Source: Parvibaculum sp. | Lineage (GTDB): Bacteria; Pseudomonadota; Alphaproteobacteria; Parvibaculales; Parvibaculaceae | Length of the DNA: 64,000 nt | Assembly (NCBI GenBank): GCA_030645235.1 | Contig: JAUSMV010000030.1 | Span: forward strand, 186,001 to 250,000 | Direction of reading: 5' to 3' | In this document: positions 28,139 to 36,991 of the stretch, in pieces | Position numbering within the stretch: position 1 is the first letter of the stretch | How the letters are laid out: each line of letters opens with the position of its first letter | Notes under the pieces: generated by a model | Database searches by the model: none | What the model saw: the letters and a program-made list of their open reading frames with translations, nothing else | Told to the model about the DNA's origin: nothing | Made by a program: the position numbers and the translations under genes

Positions 28139-29209
28139 TTAGTCCGGCGCTTTGTCTTTACCGGGCTCTTCAGCTTTAGGAGCTCTTTCGATCTTACGCC
28201 ATTCTCTGACATTGCGTTCGTGACCGGCGAGCGATGGTGCAAATGCGTGACCGCCTGTGCCGTCGGCGACAAAGTAGAGATCTTTGGTGGCGGGCGGATT
28301 GAGCACGGCCTCAATCGACGCGCGGCCCGGATTGGAAATGGGTGTCGGGGGCAGACCGTCGATCTGATAGGTGTTGTAGGGTGTTACGCGGTCGATCTCA
28401 CTGCGGCGGATGGGGCGACCCAAGGGACCTGCGCCCAGCGTGATGCCATAGACAATCGTGGGATCGGACTGAAGGCGCATCGGGATTCTGAGGCGGTTCA
28501 CAAAGACGGCGGCGACTTGCGGACGCTCGGATTTGAGGCCTGTTTCTTTTTCAACGATAGAGGCGAGGATGAGCGCCTCCTGCGGGGTTTTCACAGGCAG
28601 ATCAGCGGCACGGTTCGGCCAGAGCCCCGTCATCAGTTCGGTCTGGGCGCGCTGCATGCGCGCGACAATCTCGCTGCGCGTGGTGCCGCGCGTGAAATTA
28701 TAGGTCTCGGGCAGAAGAACGCCTTCGGATGGCAGCATGGGCAGGTCGCCGACAAGAACGGGATCGGCCTTCACAATCGCCATGACTTGCTGCGTGGTGA
28801 GGCCTTCGGGAATGGTGATCCTGTGCAGGATGGATTTGCCGCCTTTCAGCATACGGACGATTTCGGCCATGCTGACGCGGGCCGGAAATTCATACTCGCC
28901 TGCCTTGAGCGAGGCGGACGCGCCCGACAGGCGCGTGGCGAGGCGGAAGATCAGAGGCTGTGAGATAACGCCCGCTTCGTTCAGACGGGCCGTGATGGCG
29001 TTGAGACCCAGGCCTTTTTCGAGCCAGACAATTTTGGGTTCAGTGAGCGGGCCTTCAGCCACAAATATCGATTTGCCCATGAGATAGACGCCGCCTGCAA
29101 GGGCGACGGCAAGCATGGGCAGAATGAGCGAGAGGACGAGCAAGGCGCGGAGGAAGCGCCGCCCTTTGGGCTTTGGCGCCTCTTCCGGCTTATCCGTGTC
29201 CTGCGACAA
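28139..29209 (-). CDS. mltG: Endolytic murein transglycosylase MltG
   Basis: Inner-membrane lytic transglycosylase that cuts nascent glycan strands. 356 residues. A short cytoplasmic basic N-terminus precedes one membrane helix (ALLVLSLILPMLAVALAGGVYLM). A LysM-like region follows, then the YceG domain with the catalytic Glu in ASIVEKETGLKSERP near 215 and TYNTYQIDGLPPTPISNPG near 285. The start is TTG 29207-29209, immediately after the fabF TGA, with AGAAGG about 8 bases upstream; no nearby in-frame ATG precedes the helix. Cotranscribed with fabF. Confidence 0.94.
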   Translation of the reverse strand: MSQDTDKPEEAPKPKGRRFLRALLVLSLILPMLAVALAGGVYLMGKSIFVAEGPLTEPKIVWLEKGLGLNAITARLNEAGVISQPLIFRLATRLSGASASLKAGEYEFPARVSMAEIVRMLKGGKSILHRITIPEGLTTQQVMAIVKADPVLVGDLPMLPSEGVLLPETYNFTRGTTRSEIVARMQRAQTELMTGLWPNRAADLPVKTPQEALILASIVEKETGLKSERPQVAAVFVNRLRIPMRLQSDPTIVYGITLGAGPLGRPIRRSEIDRVTPYNTYQIDGLPPTPISNPGRASIEAVLNPPATKDLYFVADGTGGHAFAPSLAGHERNVREWRKIERAPKAEEPGKDKAPD

Positions 29210-30463
29210 TCAAACGACCTTCTTCATCACCAGCGACGCATTCGTGCCGCCGAAGCCGAAGGAGTTGGACAGCGCGTAATTGACCTCTTTGGCGTGCGCT
29301 TTAAGCGGCACGAGATCCATCTCGGTTTCGACCGACGGATTGTCGAGATTGAGTGTCGGCGGCAACATGCTGTCACGCATGGCGAGCAGACAGAAGATCG
29401 CCTCAACCGCACCGGCAGCACCAAGCAAATGGCCGATGGAGGATTTGGTCGATGACATCGAGACGGTGTTGACCGCATTGCCGAGCATGCGCGTCACGGC
29501 GCCAAGCTCGATTGTGTCGGCCATGGTGGATGTGCCATGCGCGTTCACATAGTCAAGGTCGGAGGGCGAAATGCCAGCGCGTTTCAGCGCGGCCTGCATG
29601 GAGCGGAAACCGCCATCGCCGTCTTCGGCGGGTGCCGTGATGTGATAGGCATCGCCCGAGAGACCATAGCCGACGACTTCGCCATAGATTTTCGCGCCGC
29701 GTGCTTTGGCATGTTCGTATTCTTCGAGCACGACAACGCCCGCCCCTTCGCCCATGACGAAACCATCGCGGTCCTTGTCATAAGGACGCGAGGCTTTTTC
29801 CGGCGTGTCGTTATATTCCGTGGACAGAGCACGGCAGGCGGCAAAGCCTGCAATGCCAATGCGGCAGATGGCGCTTTCGGCACCACCGGCGACCATCACG
29901 TCAGCATCATCAAGCGCGATCAGGCGTGCGGCATCGCCGATGGCGTGTGCGCCGGTCGAGCAGGCCGTGACGACAGAATGGTTCGGGCCTTTGAGACCGT
30001 GTTTGATCGAGACATAGCCCGATGCAAGATTGATGAGGCGACCTGTGATGAAGAAGGGGCTGACGCGGCGCGGGCCTTTTTCATGCAGGATCAGAGCTGT
30101 CTCGGCGATGCCTTCGAGGCCGCCGATGCCTGAACCGATCATGGTGCCGGTGCGGCATTTTTCTTCTTCGGTTGAGGGATGCCAATTGGCATCGTTCAGC
30201 GCCTGTGTGGCGGCTGACATGGCAAAGACGATGAAATCGTCAACGCGTTTGGATTCTTTGGGATCCATCCAATCATCCTGGATGAACGCGCCCACGCCTT
30301 CGCGCGGAACCGGCATGGCGATCTTGCAAGGCAGGTCGTCAACCTGAAATTTTTCGATTTTGCGGGCGCCAGACTCTCCTTTGAGAATCCGCGACCACGT
30401 TGTTTCAACATCGCCGCCGAGAGGCGACACCATGCCAATACCTGTGACGACTACACGTCTCAT
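29210..30463 (-). CDS. fabF: Beta-ketoacyl-ACP synthase II
   Basis: Condensing enzyme elongating acyl-ACP with malonyl-ACP. 417 residues. Starts MRRVVVTGIGMVSPLGGD. Catalytic Cys in VTACSTGAHAIGDA near 168, His in NAHGTSTMADTIE near 308 and SSIGHLLGAAGAVEA near 343; C-terminal NSFGFGGTNASLV. Lies 105 bp behind acpP and directly before mltG. That 105-bp gap has a small hairpin (CACGCT/AGCGTG near 30521). Confidence 0.97.
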   Translation of the reverse strand: MRRVVVTGIGMVSPLGGDVETTWSRILKGESGARKIEKFQVDDLPCKIAMPVPREGVGAFIQDDWMDPKESKRVDDFIVFAMSAATQALNDANWHPSTEEEKCRTGTMIGSGIGGLEGIAETALILHEKGPRRVSPFFITGRLINLASGYVSIKHGLKGPNHSVVTACSTGAHAIGDAARLIALDDADVMVAGGAESAICRIGIAGFAACRALSTEYNDTPEKASRPYDKDRDGFVMGEGAGVVVLEEYEHAKARGAKIYGEVVGYGLSGDAYHITAPAEDGDGGFRSMQAALKRAGISPSDLDYVNAHGTSTMADTIELGAVTRMLGNAVNTVSMSSTKSSIGHLLGAAGAVEAIFCLLAMRDSMLPPTLNLDNPSVETEMDLVPLKAHAKEVNYALSNSFGFGGTNASLVMKKVV

Positions 30464-30568
30464 CCGCTCTTATCCTCACCCAATTACCTGAAGAGCAAAC
30501 CCGTAGCGGACAAACGAGGCCCACGCTCAAAAGCGTGTGCCCCGCTTTCCACAAACCGGATCAGGGCA

Positions 30569-30808
30569 TTAGCCCTTCGCGTTCGCCTTAACGAAATCGA
30601 TCGCGTCTTTGACCGTCAGGATTTTCTCAGCAGCATCGTCAGGAATTTCGACGCCAAATTCTTCCTCAAACGCCATGACCAGTTCGACGTTGTCGAGGCT
30701 GTCTGCGCCGAGATCGTCGATGAAGCTCGCGTTTTCGCTAACTTTCTCAGCGTCCACACCGAGATGTTCGACGACGATCTTCTTCAGGCGTTCTCCGATA
30801 TCACTCAT
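30569..30808 (-). CDS. acpP: Acyl carrier protein
   Basis: 79-residue acidic carrier of fatty-acid intermediates. The 4'-phosphopantetheine attachment serine is Ser37 in [17 protein letters not shown]. Length and sequence are canonical. It is 257 bp downstream of fabG and probably has its own promoter in that gap as well, since ACP is needed in large amounts; I see no clear -35/-10 there. fabF follows. Confidence 0.98.
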   Translation of the reverse strand: MSDIGERLKKIVVEHLGVDAEKVSENASFIDDLGADSLDNVELVMAFEEEFGVEIPDDAAEKILTVKDAIDFVKANAKG

Positions 30809-31065
30809 TTTAAGTCCTCAGATCCTTGGTTTTAAGACCGACCCCGCGCCGCCCCTTCGTGCATCAGCACCTCAGAAACAACGCGATTAAATTCGGCGGA
30901 AAGACTGCCCCTCTTCTGGCCCATTTGAACCAGAGACCGCAAGCCAAATCGAGCGCCTAGTTAACACAGATTTGTCCAGCGTACCAGAAGTTGAAGTGCA
31001 GTCTATTTCATCGTTAGAAGTCTGTTTTCGCTCAGTTTTTCCGAATAAAAACAGGCATTTACACG

Positions 31066-31803
31066 TCAGATCATCACCATGCCACCGTTAACATGGATGG
31101 TCTGGCCGGTCACATAGGCCGCTTCATTGCTCGAAAGAAACACGGTTGCTGCGGCAATTTCGCTGGCTTCGCCCAGTCTTCCGGCGGGAATCGTTGCCAT
31201 GATGCGGGCTTTTTGCTCGTCATTCAGTGCGTCTGTCATGGCCGAACGGATGAAGCCCGGGGCGATGCAGTTGCAGGTGATGTTGCGGCTGGCGACTTCC
31301 TGCGCGAGCGATTTCATCATGCCGATCATGCCGGCCTTGGAGGCGGCATAGTTACCCTGGCCCGGATTGCCCATGACGCCGACAACGGAGGTGATTCCGA
31401 TGATGCGGCCATGGCGGCGCTTCATCATGCCGCGAAGGCTGGCACGCGACAGGCGGAAGCCTGCTGTGAGGTTGACGCGAATGACCTCGTCCCACTCTTC
31501 GTCCTTCATGCGCATGAAGAGATTGTCGCGCGTGAGGCCCGCATTGTTGACGAGAATGTCGAGGCTACCCATCGCTTCTTCGGCTTGCTTGGGAAGTGCA
31601 TCAACCGCTGCGCCATCAGAGAGATTGCAGGGCAGCACATGCGTGCGGCCCCCAAGCTCTGAGGCCAACGCATCGAGCGCTTCTTTGCGTGTGCCGGAAA
31701 GCGCAACCGTTGCGCCTTGCGCATGGAGCGCGCGGGCAATGTCGGAGCCGATGCCGCCTGAGGCACCTGTGACAAGGGCTGTTTTGCCGGTGAGGTCAAA
31801 CAT
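31066..31803 (-). CDS. fabG: 3-oxoacyl-ACP reductase
   Basis: NADPH-dependent SDR that reduces beta-ketoacyl-ACP. 245 residues. Cofactor motif ALVTGASGGIGSDIA near 8, NNAG near 86, catalytic Ser in GITSVVGVMGNPGQ near 137, and YAASKAGM near 152. The C-terminal YVTGQTIHVNGGMVMI is typical. Its position between fabD and acpP distinguishes it from other SDRs, including the one at 45814. Confidence 0.96.
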   Translation of the reverse strand: MFDLTGKTALVTGASGGIGSDIARALHAQGATVALSGTRKEALDALASELGGRTHVLPCNLSDGAAVDALPKQAEEAMGSLDILVNNAGLTRDNLFMRMKDEEWDEVIRVNLTAGFRLSRASLRGMMKRRHGRIIGITSVVGVMGNPGQGNYAASKAGMIGMMKSLAQEVASRNITCNCIAPGFIRSAMTDALNDEQKARIMATIPAGRLGEASEIAAATVFLSSNEAAYVTGQTIHVNGGMVMI

Positions 31804-31830
31804 GGTGTGGTCCTTCAGAGCCGAATAAAA

Positions 31831-32772
31831 TCAGAGAGACGAGAGAAAAGTTTCGACATCGGCAGGTGTGCCGACGGAGGCGAGCTTGGGTTCAGTGGCG
31901 ATGCGCTTGACCATACCGGCTAGTGCTTTACCTGCGCCGAGTTCGATGTAAGCAGTGACGCCCTGCGCTTCCATATAGAGCACGCTTTCACGCCAACGGA
32001 CCATGCCGGTGACCTGCTCAACGAGAAGTTTGCGGATGGTGTCGGCATCAGCCACACGCGAGGCGGTGACATTGGCCACGAGCGCGACAGAGGGCGCGGT
32101 GATGGCGAGACCTTCGAGCGCCTTTGCCATTTCGTCGGCGGCAGGTTGCATCAAGGCGCAATGGAACGGTGCGCTGACCGGCAGCAGCATCGAGCGCTTG
32201 GCCCCTTTGGTTTTTGCAATTTCGATGGCGCGCTCAACGGCGGCTTTGGCACCCGACACGACGACCTGTCCGCCGCCATTGTCATTGGCCGCCTGACAGA
32301 CTTCGTCCTGGGCGGCTTCCTTTGCGACTTCGGCGGCGGCATCAAATTCAAGACCGAGCAACACCGCCATCGCACCCTGCCCCACGGGCACAGCGCGCTG
32401 CATGGCCTGACCGCGCAGTTTCAGGATGCGCGCTGTGTCGGCCAGTGTGAAGGCACCGGCAGCGGCAAGTGCGGAATATTCACCGAGCGAATGACCGGCC
32501 ACAAATTTGGCTTTGTCGGCGAGTTTAAAGTTGCCTTCTTTTTCGAGCGTGCGTGCGACGGCAAGGCTCACAGCCATGATGGCGGGCTGCGCATTTTCCG
32601 TGAGTTGCAGATCCTCGGCAGGACCTTCCCACATAAGCTTCGTGAGCTTCTGGCCAAGCGCCTCGTCAACTTCCTGAAAGACCTCACGTGCGGTCGCGAA
32701 GTTTTCGGCGAGCTCTTTGCCCATGCCGACCGCCTGCGAACCTTGTCCGGGGAAAATGAAAGCCCTGCTCAT
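31831..32772 (-). CDS. fabD: Malonyl-CoA:ACP transacylase
   Basis: Loads malonyl onto ACP. 313 residues. AFIFPGQGSQAVGMGKEL at the N-terminus, the nucleophile Ser in AGHSLGEYSALAAAG near 93, Arg in LRGQAMQRAVP near 118 and His in SAPFHCALM near 200. First gene of the fab cluster, with the promoter expected in the 172-bp gap shared with the divergent GFA gene. Confidence 0.97.
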   Translation of the reverse strand: MSRAFIFPGQGSQAVGMGKELAENFATAREVFQEVDEALGQKLTKLMWEGPAEDLQLTENAQPAIMAVSLAVARTLEKEGNFKLADKAKFVAGHSLGEYSALAAAGAFTLADTARILKLRGQAMQRAVPVGQGAMAVLLGLEFDAAAEVAKEAAQDEVCQAANDNGGGQVVVSGAKAAVERAIEIAKTKGAKRSMLLPVSAPFHCALMQPAADEMAKALEGLAITAPSVALVANVTASRVADADTIRKLLVEQVTGMVRWRESVLYMEAQGVTAYIELGAGKALAGMVKRIATEPKLASVGTPADVETFLSSL

Positions 32773-32944
32773 TACCGTTTCCTTAGTTTCTTACCTTTGG
32801 GTCTCATGTCCCTGGCGGACAACCGATTTGAAGCCGCAACAGATAACGGGTCATGGAGTCGAGTCAAGACGAAGGCAGGATTCCAAGCAACCCGGATATG
32901 CAGCTATATTCGGGTCAGCGTTACCAAAGTAAAAGCGATGAACC

Positions 32945-33355
32945 ATGACCAAGCACTTCACCGGCGGCTGCCTCTGCGGCGCCCTGCGCTATGAGGCCGT
33001 AGGTGAGCCCCTGAATATGGGGCATTGCTATTGTGCGGATTGCCGCAAGGCGTCGGGGTCAGGCTTTATTCCTTTTATGGGGTTTGCGGCGAGTGCTCTC
33101 AAAATTACCGGGCCTGCGCGCCAGACCGTCACCCCGTCGGCGCGGGGGACGGATTCCACGCGAAATTTCTGTGCGAAATGCTCGAGCCTCGTTTTTGGCG
33201 GGGTTTTGGGCGAGAGCGACAGTTTCACGATTTATGCGGGTTCACTCGACGACCCCACCGGCTTTAAGCCGAAAATTGCGATCTTTACGGCCGGACGACC
33301 GGACTGGGCTGTCATTCCTGAAGGTTTGACGGTTTTTGAGCGTTTGCCTGAATAA
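32945..33355 (+). CDS. GFA family (glutathione-dependent formaldehyde-activating-like) protein
   Basis: 136-residue zinc protein. Three cysteine clusters bind zinc: GGCLCGALRY at 8-17, MGHCYCADCRKASGSGF near 25, and FCAKCSSLVF near 77. This is the GFA/CENP-V fold. The name overstates the function for most members; the substrate is unknown. ATG 32945 follows another ATG 7 bp upstream that is out of frame. Divergent from fabD and single. Confidence 0.87.
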   Translation: MTKHFTGGCLCGALRYEAVGEPLNMGHCYCADCRKASGSGFIPFMGFAASALKITGPARQTVTPSARGTDSTRNFCAKCSSLVFGGVLGESDSFTIYAGSLDDPTGFKPKIAIFTAGRPDWAVIPEGLTVFERLPE

Positions 33356-33397
33356 TGCGGCGAATTGGCTTTGACTCTTCTCAGAGCCTCCTAAGCC

Positions 33398-33425
33398 TTG
33401 CATCCGGCTTCGATTTCCGTATATT
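33398..33425 (+). promoter_or_regulatory. Candidate sigma70 promoter of the rpsF operon
   Basis: TTGCAT (33398-33403), a 16-base spacer and TATATT (33420-33425). It would start transcription near 33432, giving a leader of about 165 nt before rpsF that includes the structured region 33461-33510. Confidence 0.5.
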
Positions 33426-33460
33426 CCGCCCCTTCTGGAAGGCCTTGGTTGGGGGCTGAA

Positions 33461-33510
33461 CGGGATGCCGCGCCTCAAAACGCGGTCAGGACAAGAGGTC
33501 CGTTATCCCG
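33461..33510 (+). promoter_or_regulatory. Possible three-way-junction leader of the S6-S18-L9 operon
   Basis: Closing stem CGGGAT (33461-33466) with ATCCCG (33505-33510); inside it CCGCG (33468-33472) with CGCGG (33481-33485), and GGAC (33489-33492) with GTCC (33498-33501). A further hairpin GAGCC/GGGCTC follows near 33537-33552. Ribosomal operons are often autoregulated through such leaders, and S6:S18-binding leaders are known. Whether this is one is an inference. Confidence 0.4.
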
Positions 33511-33597
33511 GTGTCTCCGCTTCTTTGGTGGTCCTTTCGAGCCTTTTCGGGCTCAAAGGGGGCTTTGCGCCGAGGCTGGATTAAAAAGGAAAAGGCA

Positions 33598-34059
33598 ATG
33601 GCTCTATACGAGCATATTCTCATTGCGCGACAAGACGTGTCGCAGCAACAGGTTGAAACGCTGGTCGAACAGCTCACAACCATTCTCAAAGAAAACGGCG
33701 GTTCGGTCACGAAGAACGAATATTGGGGTCTGCGTAACCTCGCGTTCAAAGTGAAGAAAAACCGTAAAGGCCATTACGCGCTCATGAACATTGATGCGCC
33801 GCACGCTGCGGTTGCTGAAATGGAACGCCAGGAAGGCCTCAACGAAGACGTACTTCGTTTCCTCACCACACGCGTTGAAGAGCATGAAGAAGGCCAGTCG
33901 GCCATGCTGTCCAACCGTGGCGGCGGACGCGAAGAGCGTCCGGGCGGCGGTGGCCGCTTCGATCGTGGTGATCGCCCCGATCGTGGTGACCGTGGCGATC
34001 GCCCGCGTGGCGACCGTCCCCGTTTCTCACGTGACGACGCGCCTGCAGGAGACTTCTGA
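33598..34059 (+). CDS. rpsF: 30S ribosomal protein S6 with long RGD-rich tail
   Basis: 153 residues from ATG 33598, which has AAAAGGA upstream. Residues 1-100 are a normal S6 ([15 protein letters not shown], then [26 protein letters not shown]). After about residue 103 comes a low-complexity tail of Gly, Arg and Asp with repeated DRGDRP units. E. coli S6 is 131-135 residues with a glutamate tail, so the tail here differs in composition. Two bases separate its stop from the rpsR start. An upstream in-frame extension to 33511 lacks homology. Confidence 0.96.
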   Translation: MALYEHILIARQDVSQQQVETLVEQLTTILKENGGSVTKNEYWGLRNLAFKVKKNRKGHYALMNIDAPHAAVAEMERQEGLNEDVLRFLTTRVEEHEEGQSAMLSNRGGGREERPGGGGRFDRGDRPDRGDRGDRPRGDRPRFSRDDAPAGDF

Positions 34060-34061
34060 AA

Positions 34062-34307
34062 ATGAACACAACAGCATCACCTGCGCGCCGGCCGTTCTTT
34101 CGCCGTCGTAAGACATGCCCCTTCTCCGGCGCCAACGCCCCGAAGATTGATCACAAGGACACGAAGCTTTTGCAGCGCTACATCTCTGAGCGCGGCAAGA
34201 TCGTCCCGAGCCGCATCACGGCGGTATCTGCAAAGAAGCAGCGTGAACTCGCCCGTGCCATCAAGCGTGCGCGTTTCCTCGCTCTCCTGCCATACGTCAT
34301 CGGCTAA
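34062..34307 (+). CDS. rpsR: 30S ribosomal protein S18
   Basis: 81 residues, basic. The core [22 protein letters not shown] (near 30-50) and [21 protein letters not shown] are canonical. S18 pairs with S6 on the platform of the 30S subunit, and the genes are adjacent. One Cys at position 19 (KTCPFSG) could bind metal only in combination with other residues, so this looks like the zinc-free form. Confidence 0.98.
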   Translation: MNTTASPARRPFFRRRKTCPFSGANAPKIDHKDTKLLQRYISERGKIVPSRITAVSAKKQRELARAIKRARFLALLPYVIG

Positions 34308-34330
34308 GCCCGGAAAAAGGAAAGAGACTC

Positions 34331-34921
34331 ATGCAAGTCGTACTTCTGGAACGGGTCGAAAAGCTCGGCCAAATGGGCGAAGTCGTCAAAGTGAAAGACG
34401 GTTACGCCCGTAACTTCCTTCTGCCCCGCAAAAAAGCTTTGCGTGCCACGAAGGAAAATCTCGTTCGCTTCGAAGCGCAGCGCGCGCAGCTCGAAGCCCG
34501 CAATCTTGAACTTCGCTCGGAGGCCGAAAAGGTCCAGGCGAAAATCGAAGGTCTGACGATCACCGTTCTTCGTCAGGCAGGTGACACCGGCCAGCTCTAT
34601 GGTTCGGTCACAACACGCGACATCGCCGATGGTGTCACCACCAGCGGCTTCTCGATCAACCGTAATCAGGTTGCTCTGGAACACCCGATCAAAAATATCG
34701 GCCTCCACAAGGTACGTGTGGCACTTCATCCTGAAGTGATATCGATCATCACCGTCAACGTTGCCCGTACGGACGAAGAAGCTCTCCGTCAGGCTGCCGG
34801 TGAAGACCTCACACGCCGCGATCGCGACGACGACATCGACGCTGCTGATTTCTTCGAAAAAGAAGAGGATGCTGCCGAAGTTGAAGCGGAAGCTGAAGAA
34901 GTTGCAGAAACAGAAGCCTAA
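34331..34921 (+). CDS. rplI: 50S ribosomal protein L9 with acidic C-terminal extension
   Basis: 196 residues versus 149 in E. coli. N-terminal [19 protein letters not shown] and [15 protein letters not shown] are canonical; the C-terminal domain includes [15 protein letters not shown]. From about residue 150 a glutamate/aspartate/alanine-rich extension runs to the end. Some extension is common in Alphaproteobacteria. Last gene of the operon, followed by a strong terminator. Confidence 0.97.
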   Translation: MQVVLLERVEKLGQMGEVVKVKDGYARNFLLPRKKALRATKENLVRFEAQRAQLEARNLELRSEAEKVQAKIEGLTITVLRQAGDTGQLYGSVTTRDIADGVTTSGFSINRNQVALEHPIKNIGLHKVRVALHPEVISIITVNVARTDEEALRQAAGEDLTRRDRDDDIDAADFFEKEEDAAEVEAEAEEVAETEA

Positions 34922-34953
34922 TCTTTAGGCAGAACGTTTCACCGGAATGATGG

Positions 34954-34982
34954 ACGCCGCCCTTCACGGGGCGGCGTTTTTC
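34954..34982 (+). terminator. Rho-independent terminator of rpsF-rpsR-rplI
   Basis: Stem ACGCCGCCC (34954-34962) with GGGCGGCGT (34969-34977), followed by a T-rich tract. It lies 33 bp after the rplI stop. Confidence 0.93.
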
Positions 34983-34985
34983 TTT

Positions 34986-35010
34986 GCCCGATTGGTGCCA
35001 CAAATCGGGC
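34986..35010. repeat. 8-bp hairpin behind the rplI terminator
   Basis: GCCCGATT (34986-34993) pairs with AATCGGGC (35003-35010). It starts a few bases after the terminator T-tract, and has no T-tract of its own. It may help block read-through into the cfa gene or be a regulator site. Confidence 0.4.
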
Positions 35011-35040
35011 ACCGTGCTTCCCCATTGTTATCGGAGACTT

Positions 35041-35070
35041 TTGTCTGTTAGCCTCATGGAGGGGTACTAA
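35041..35070 (+). promoter_or_regulatory. Possible cfa promoter
   Basis: TTGTCT (35041-35046), 18-base spacer, TACTAA (35065-35070), 67 bp ahead of the cfa start. Weak match, no independent support. Confidence 0.3.
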
Positions 35071-35136
35071 TCGGCTCGGTCCGGCGGCGTACCATACGGA
35101 CCTGCGCACGTGTCAACTCTGTTATCCGGAGGTTGC

Positions 35137-36381
35137 ATGCTGTTCGGTATATTACTCGACCAAATCGTCAAACAAGGATCGCTCACAGCGATTGCCCTGG
35201 ACGGAAGCGCAAAAACATACGGAGACGGGACGGGCGAGCGGATCACGCTGCGACTGCATGATCGCGGGCCGCATTTTGCGCTGGCGCTCAACCCTTATCT
35301 CAAACTCGGCGAAGCCTATATGGACGGAAAACTGACCATTGATCCGCCGCACACCATTTATGATTTCCTTGAGCTTGTCCTGAGCAATCTCGGCACGAGC
35401 TATACGAGCCGCCCGATGCAGCTCTATGCCGCCCTACGCCGCTGGAAGCGCCGGTTTGATCAGCGCAATCCCATCGGCAAAGCGCAGGCCAATGTTGCGC
35501 ATCACTATGATCTCGACGGCGGCATCTATGATCTGTTCCTTGACATCGACAAGCAGTATTCGTGCGCCTATTACGCGCGCGATGACATGAGCCTTGAAGA
35601 GGCCCAGCGCGCGAAGAAGCATCACATTATTGCCAAGCTCGCTATTAAGCCCGGCATGCGCGTGCTCGACATCGGCTGTGGTTGGGGCGGGCTGGCACTG
35701 ACCATTGCCGAGGAGACCGGCGCACAGGTTGTCGGCGTCACACTCAGCAAAGAGCAGCATAAAGTGGCGGTGGAGCGCGCGCAGGAACGCGGCCTTTCTG
35801 AACGCGTGGAATTTCGACTGCAAGACTACCGGTTACTCGAGGCAGGCTTTGACCGCATTGTTTCAGTCGGCATGTTTGAGCATGTCGGCGTTGGTCACTA
35901 TGCGGAATATTTTGATCATGTACAGAGATTGCTCAACCCAGACGGGGTGGCGCTCATCCACACCATCGGCAGGCTTGACCCGCCGGCCGCAACGAACCCG
36001 TGGATTGCCAAGTATATTTTCCCCGGCGGCTATATTCCGGCTCTGAGCGAGATGTCAGCATCGGTCGAGCGCAGCGACTTGCTGATGACTGACCTCGAAA
36101 TCCTGCGGTTGCATTATGCAAAGACGCTCCGCGAATGGCGGCGACGCTTCATAGCGCGGCGCGCGGAGGCGCTCGAAATTTATGACGAGCGTTTCTGCCG
36201 GATGTGGGAATACTACCTCGCCGGATCGGAGACCTCGTTCCGCTATGAAGGGATGGTCAACTTTCAGTTGCAGCTTACCCGTAAGATCGATGCCCTGCCG
36301 CTCACACGCGACTATATGGCCGATGGCGAAGACCGCGCCGAAGAAGCATCCGAGCGGCGACAATTGCTGGCGGGTGACTGA
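35137..36381 (+). CDS. cfa: Cyclopropane-fatty-acyl-phospholipid synthase family methyltransferase
   Basis: Uses SAM to add a methylene bridge to unsaturated acyl chains of membrane phospholipids. ATG 35137 with CCGGAGG 4 bases upstream gives 414 residues; an in-frame GTG at 35110 was rejected. N-terminal domain about 1-105. Motifs: VAHHYDLDGGIYDLFLD near 118, SCAYYARDDMSLEEAQ near 142, SAM motif VLDIGCGWGGLAL near 178, and VGMFEHVGVGHY near 246. Length and motifs fit Cfa. Single gene, with its own promoter after the rplI terminator. Confidence 0.92.
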   Translation: MLFGILLDQIVKQGSLTAIALDGSAKTYGDGTGERITLRLHDRGPHFALALNPYLKLGEAYMDGKLTIDPPHTIYDFLELVLSNLGTSYTSRPMQLYAALRRWKRRFDQRNPIGKAQANVAHHYDLDGGIYDLFLDIDKQYSCAYYARDDMSLEEAQRAKKHHIIAKLAIKPGMRVLDIGCGWGGLALTIAEETGAQVVGVTLSKEQHKVAVERAQERGLSERVEFRLQDYRLLEAGFDRIVSVGMFEHVGVGHYAEYFDHVQRLLNPDGVALIHTIGRLDPPAATNPWIAKYIFPGGYIPALSEMSASVERSDLLMTDLEILRLHYAKTLREWRRRFIARRAEALEIYDERFCRMWEYYLAGSETSFRYEGMVNFQLQLTRKIDALPLTRDYMADGEDRAEEASERRQLLAGD

Positions 36382-36391
36382 AGGAAAGAAT

Positions 36392-36424
36392 GAGGCGGCA
36401 GACGAATTGCCCGCCCGCCGCCTC
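36392..36424. terminator. Possible hairpin terminator between convergent cfa and doxX
   Basis: GAGGCGGC (36392-36399) pairs with GCCGCCTC (36417-36424) across a 17-base loop. There is no T-tract, so intrinsic termination is doubtful; the place between convergent genes is suggestive. Confidence 0.35.
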
Positions 36425-36465
36425 CTGTCCGATGCCTTCGTCTGTTTGGGCGCAGGATATAAACG

Positions 36466-36855
36466 TCAGCCCCTACGCGCGTCGATGCTCAGGGCACCCG
36501 CGCCATGCGCGCCGAGGATGAAGAATCCGCCTGCGATGGCGAGGTTCTTGAGGAACATGGTCATCTGAACCTGATCCGCGAAATTGTTGTGGAAGAACAC
36601 AGCCGTCGCAATGGTGAAGATCGCCATGAGCGGCGCGATGAGACGCGTCTGGTAGCCCACGAGAATGAGCAAACCACCGCCGATTTCAGCGGCGAGCGCG
36701 ATGGCGTAGCCTACTTCGGCAAGCGGCAGACCTGCCGACTGAATATATTGAATGGTGCCTGCGGGATTGGCGGCCTTGCCGAAACCTGCGAGCAAAAAGA
36801 GGGTCGCCAGAAGCAAGCGGCCGAGCGGTACCGAATAGGTTGAGAGCTTGTCCAT
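36466..36855 (-). CDS. DoxX family membrane protein
   Basis: 129 residues from ATG 36855 with four hydrophobic segments. PLGRLLLATLFLLAGFGKAANP near the N-terminus and GGGLLILVGYQTRLIA are typical of DoxX/DoxD-like proteins. FLKNLAIAGGFFIL near the end is also typical. Role unknown; family members are often redox-associated. An in-frame TTG at 36870 is an alternative start. The 84-bp convergent gap to cfa has a GC-rich hairpin. Confidence 0.85.
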   Translation of the reverse strand: MDKLSTYSVPLGRLLLATLFLLAGFGKAANPAGTIQYIQSAGLPLAEVGYAIALAAEIGGGLLILVGYQTRLIAPLMAIFTIATAVFFHNNFADQVQMTMFLKNLAIAGGFFILGAHGAGALSIDARRG

Positions 36856-36991
36856 TGTCTTGATCCCCAAATCTCGCCGGAGAAGTCCGGCTTGTCATTG
36901 GGATAAACTTTAGGCGAGTCTCTGCGGCGCTGACTATGGGAAGTTCCGCATCAGATTGTTCTCTCCTTGCGACAATCGGGGAGTGAGACAA

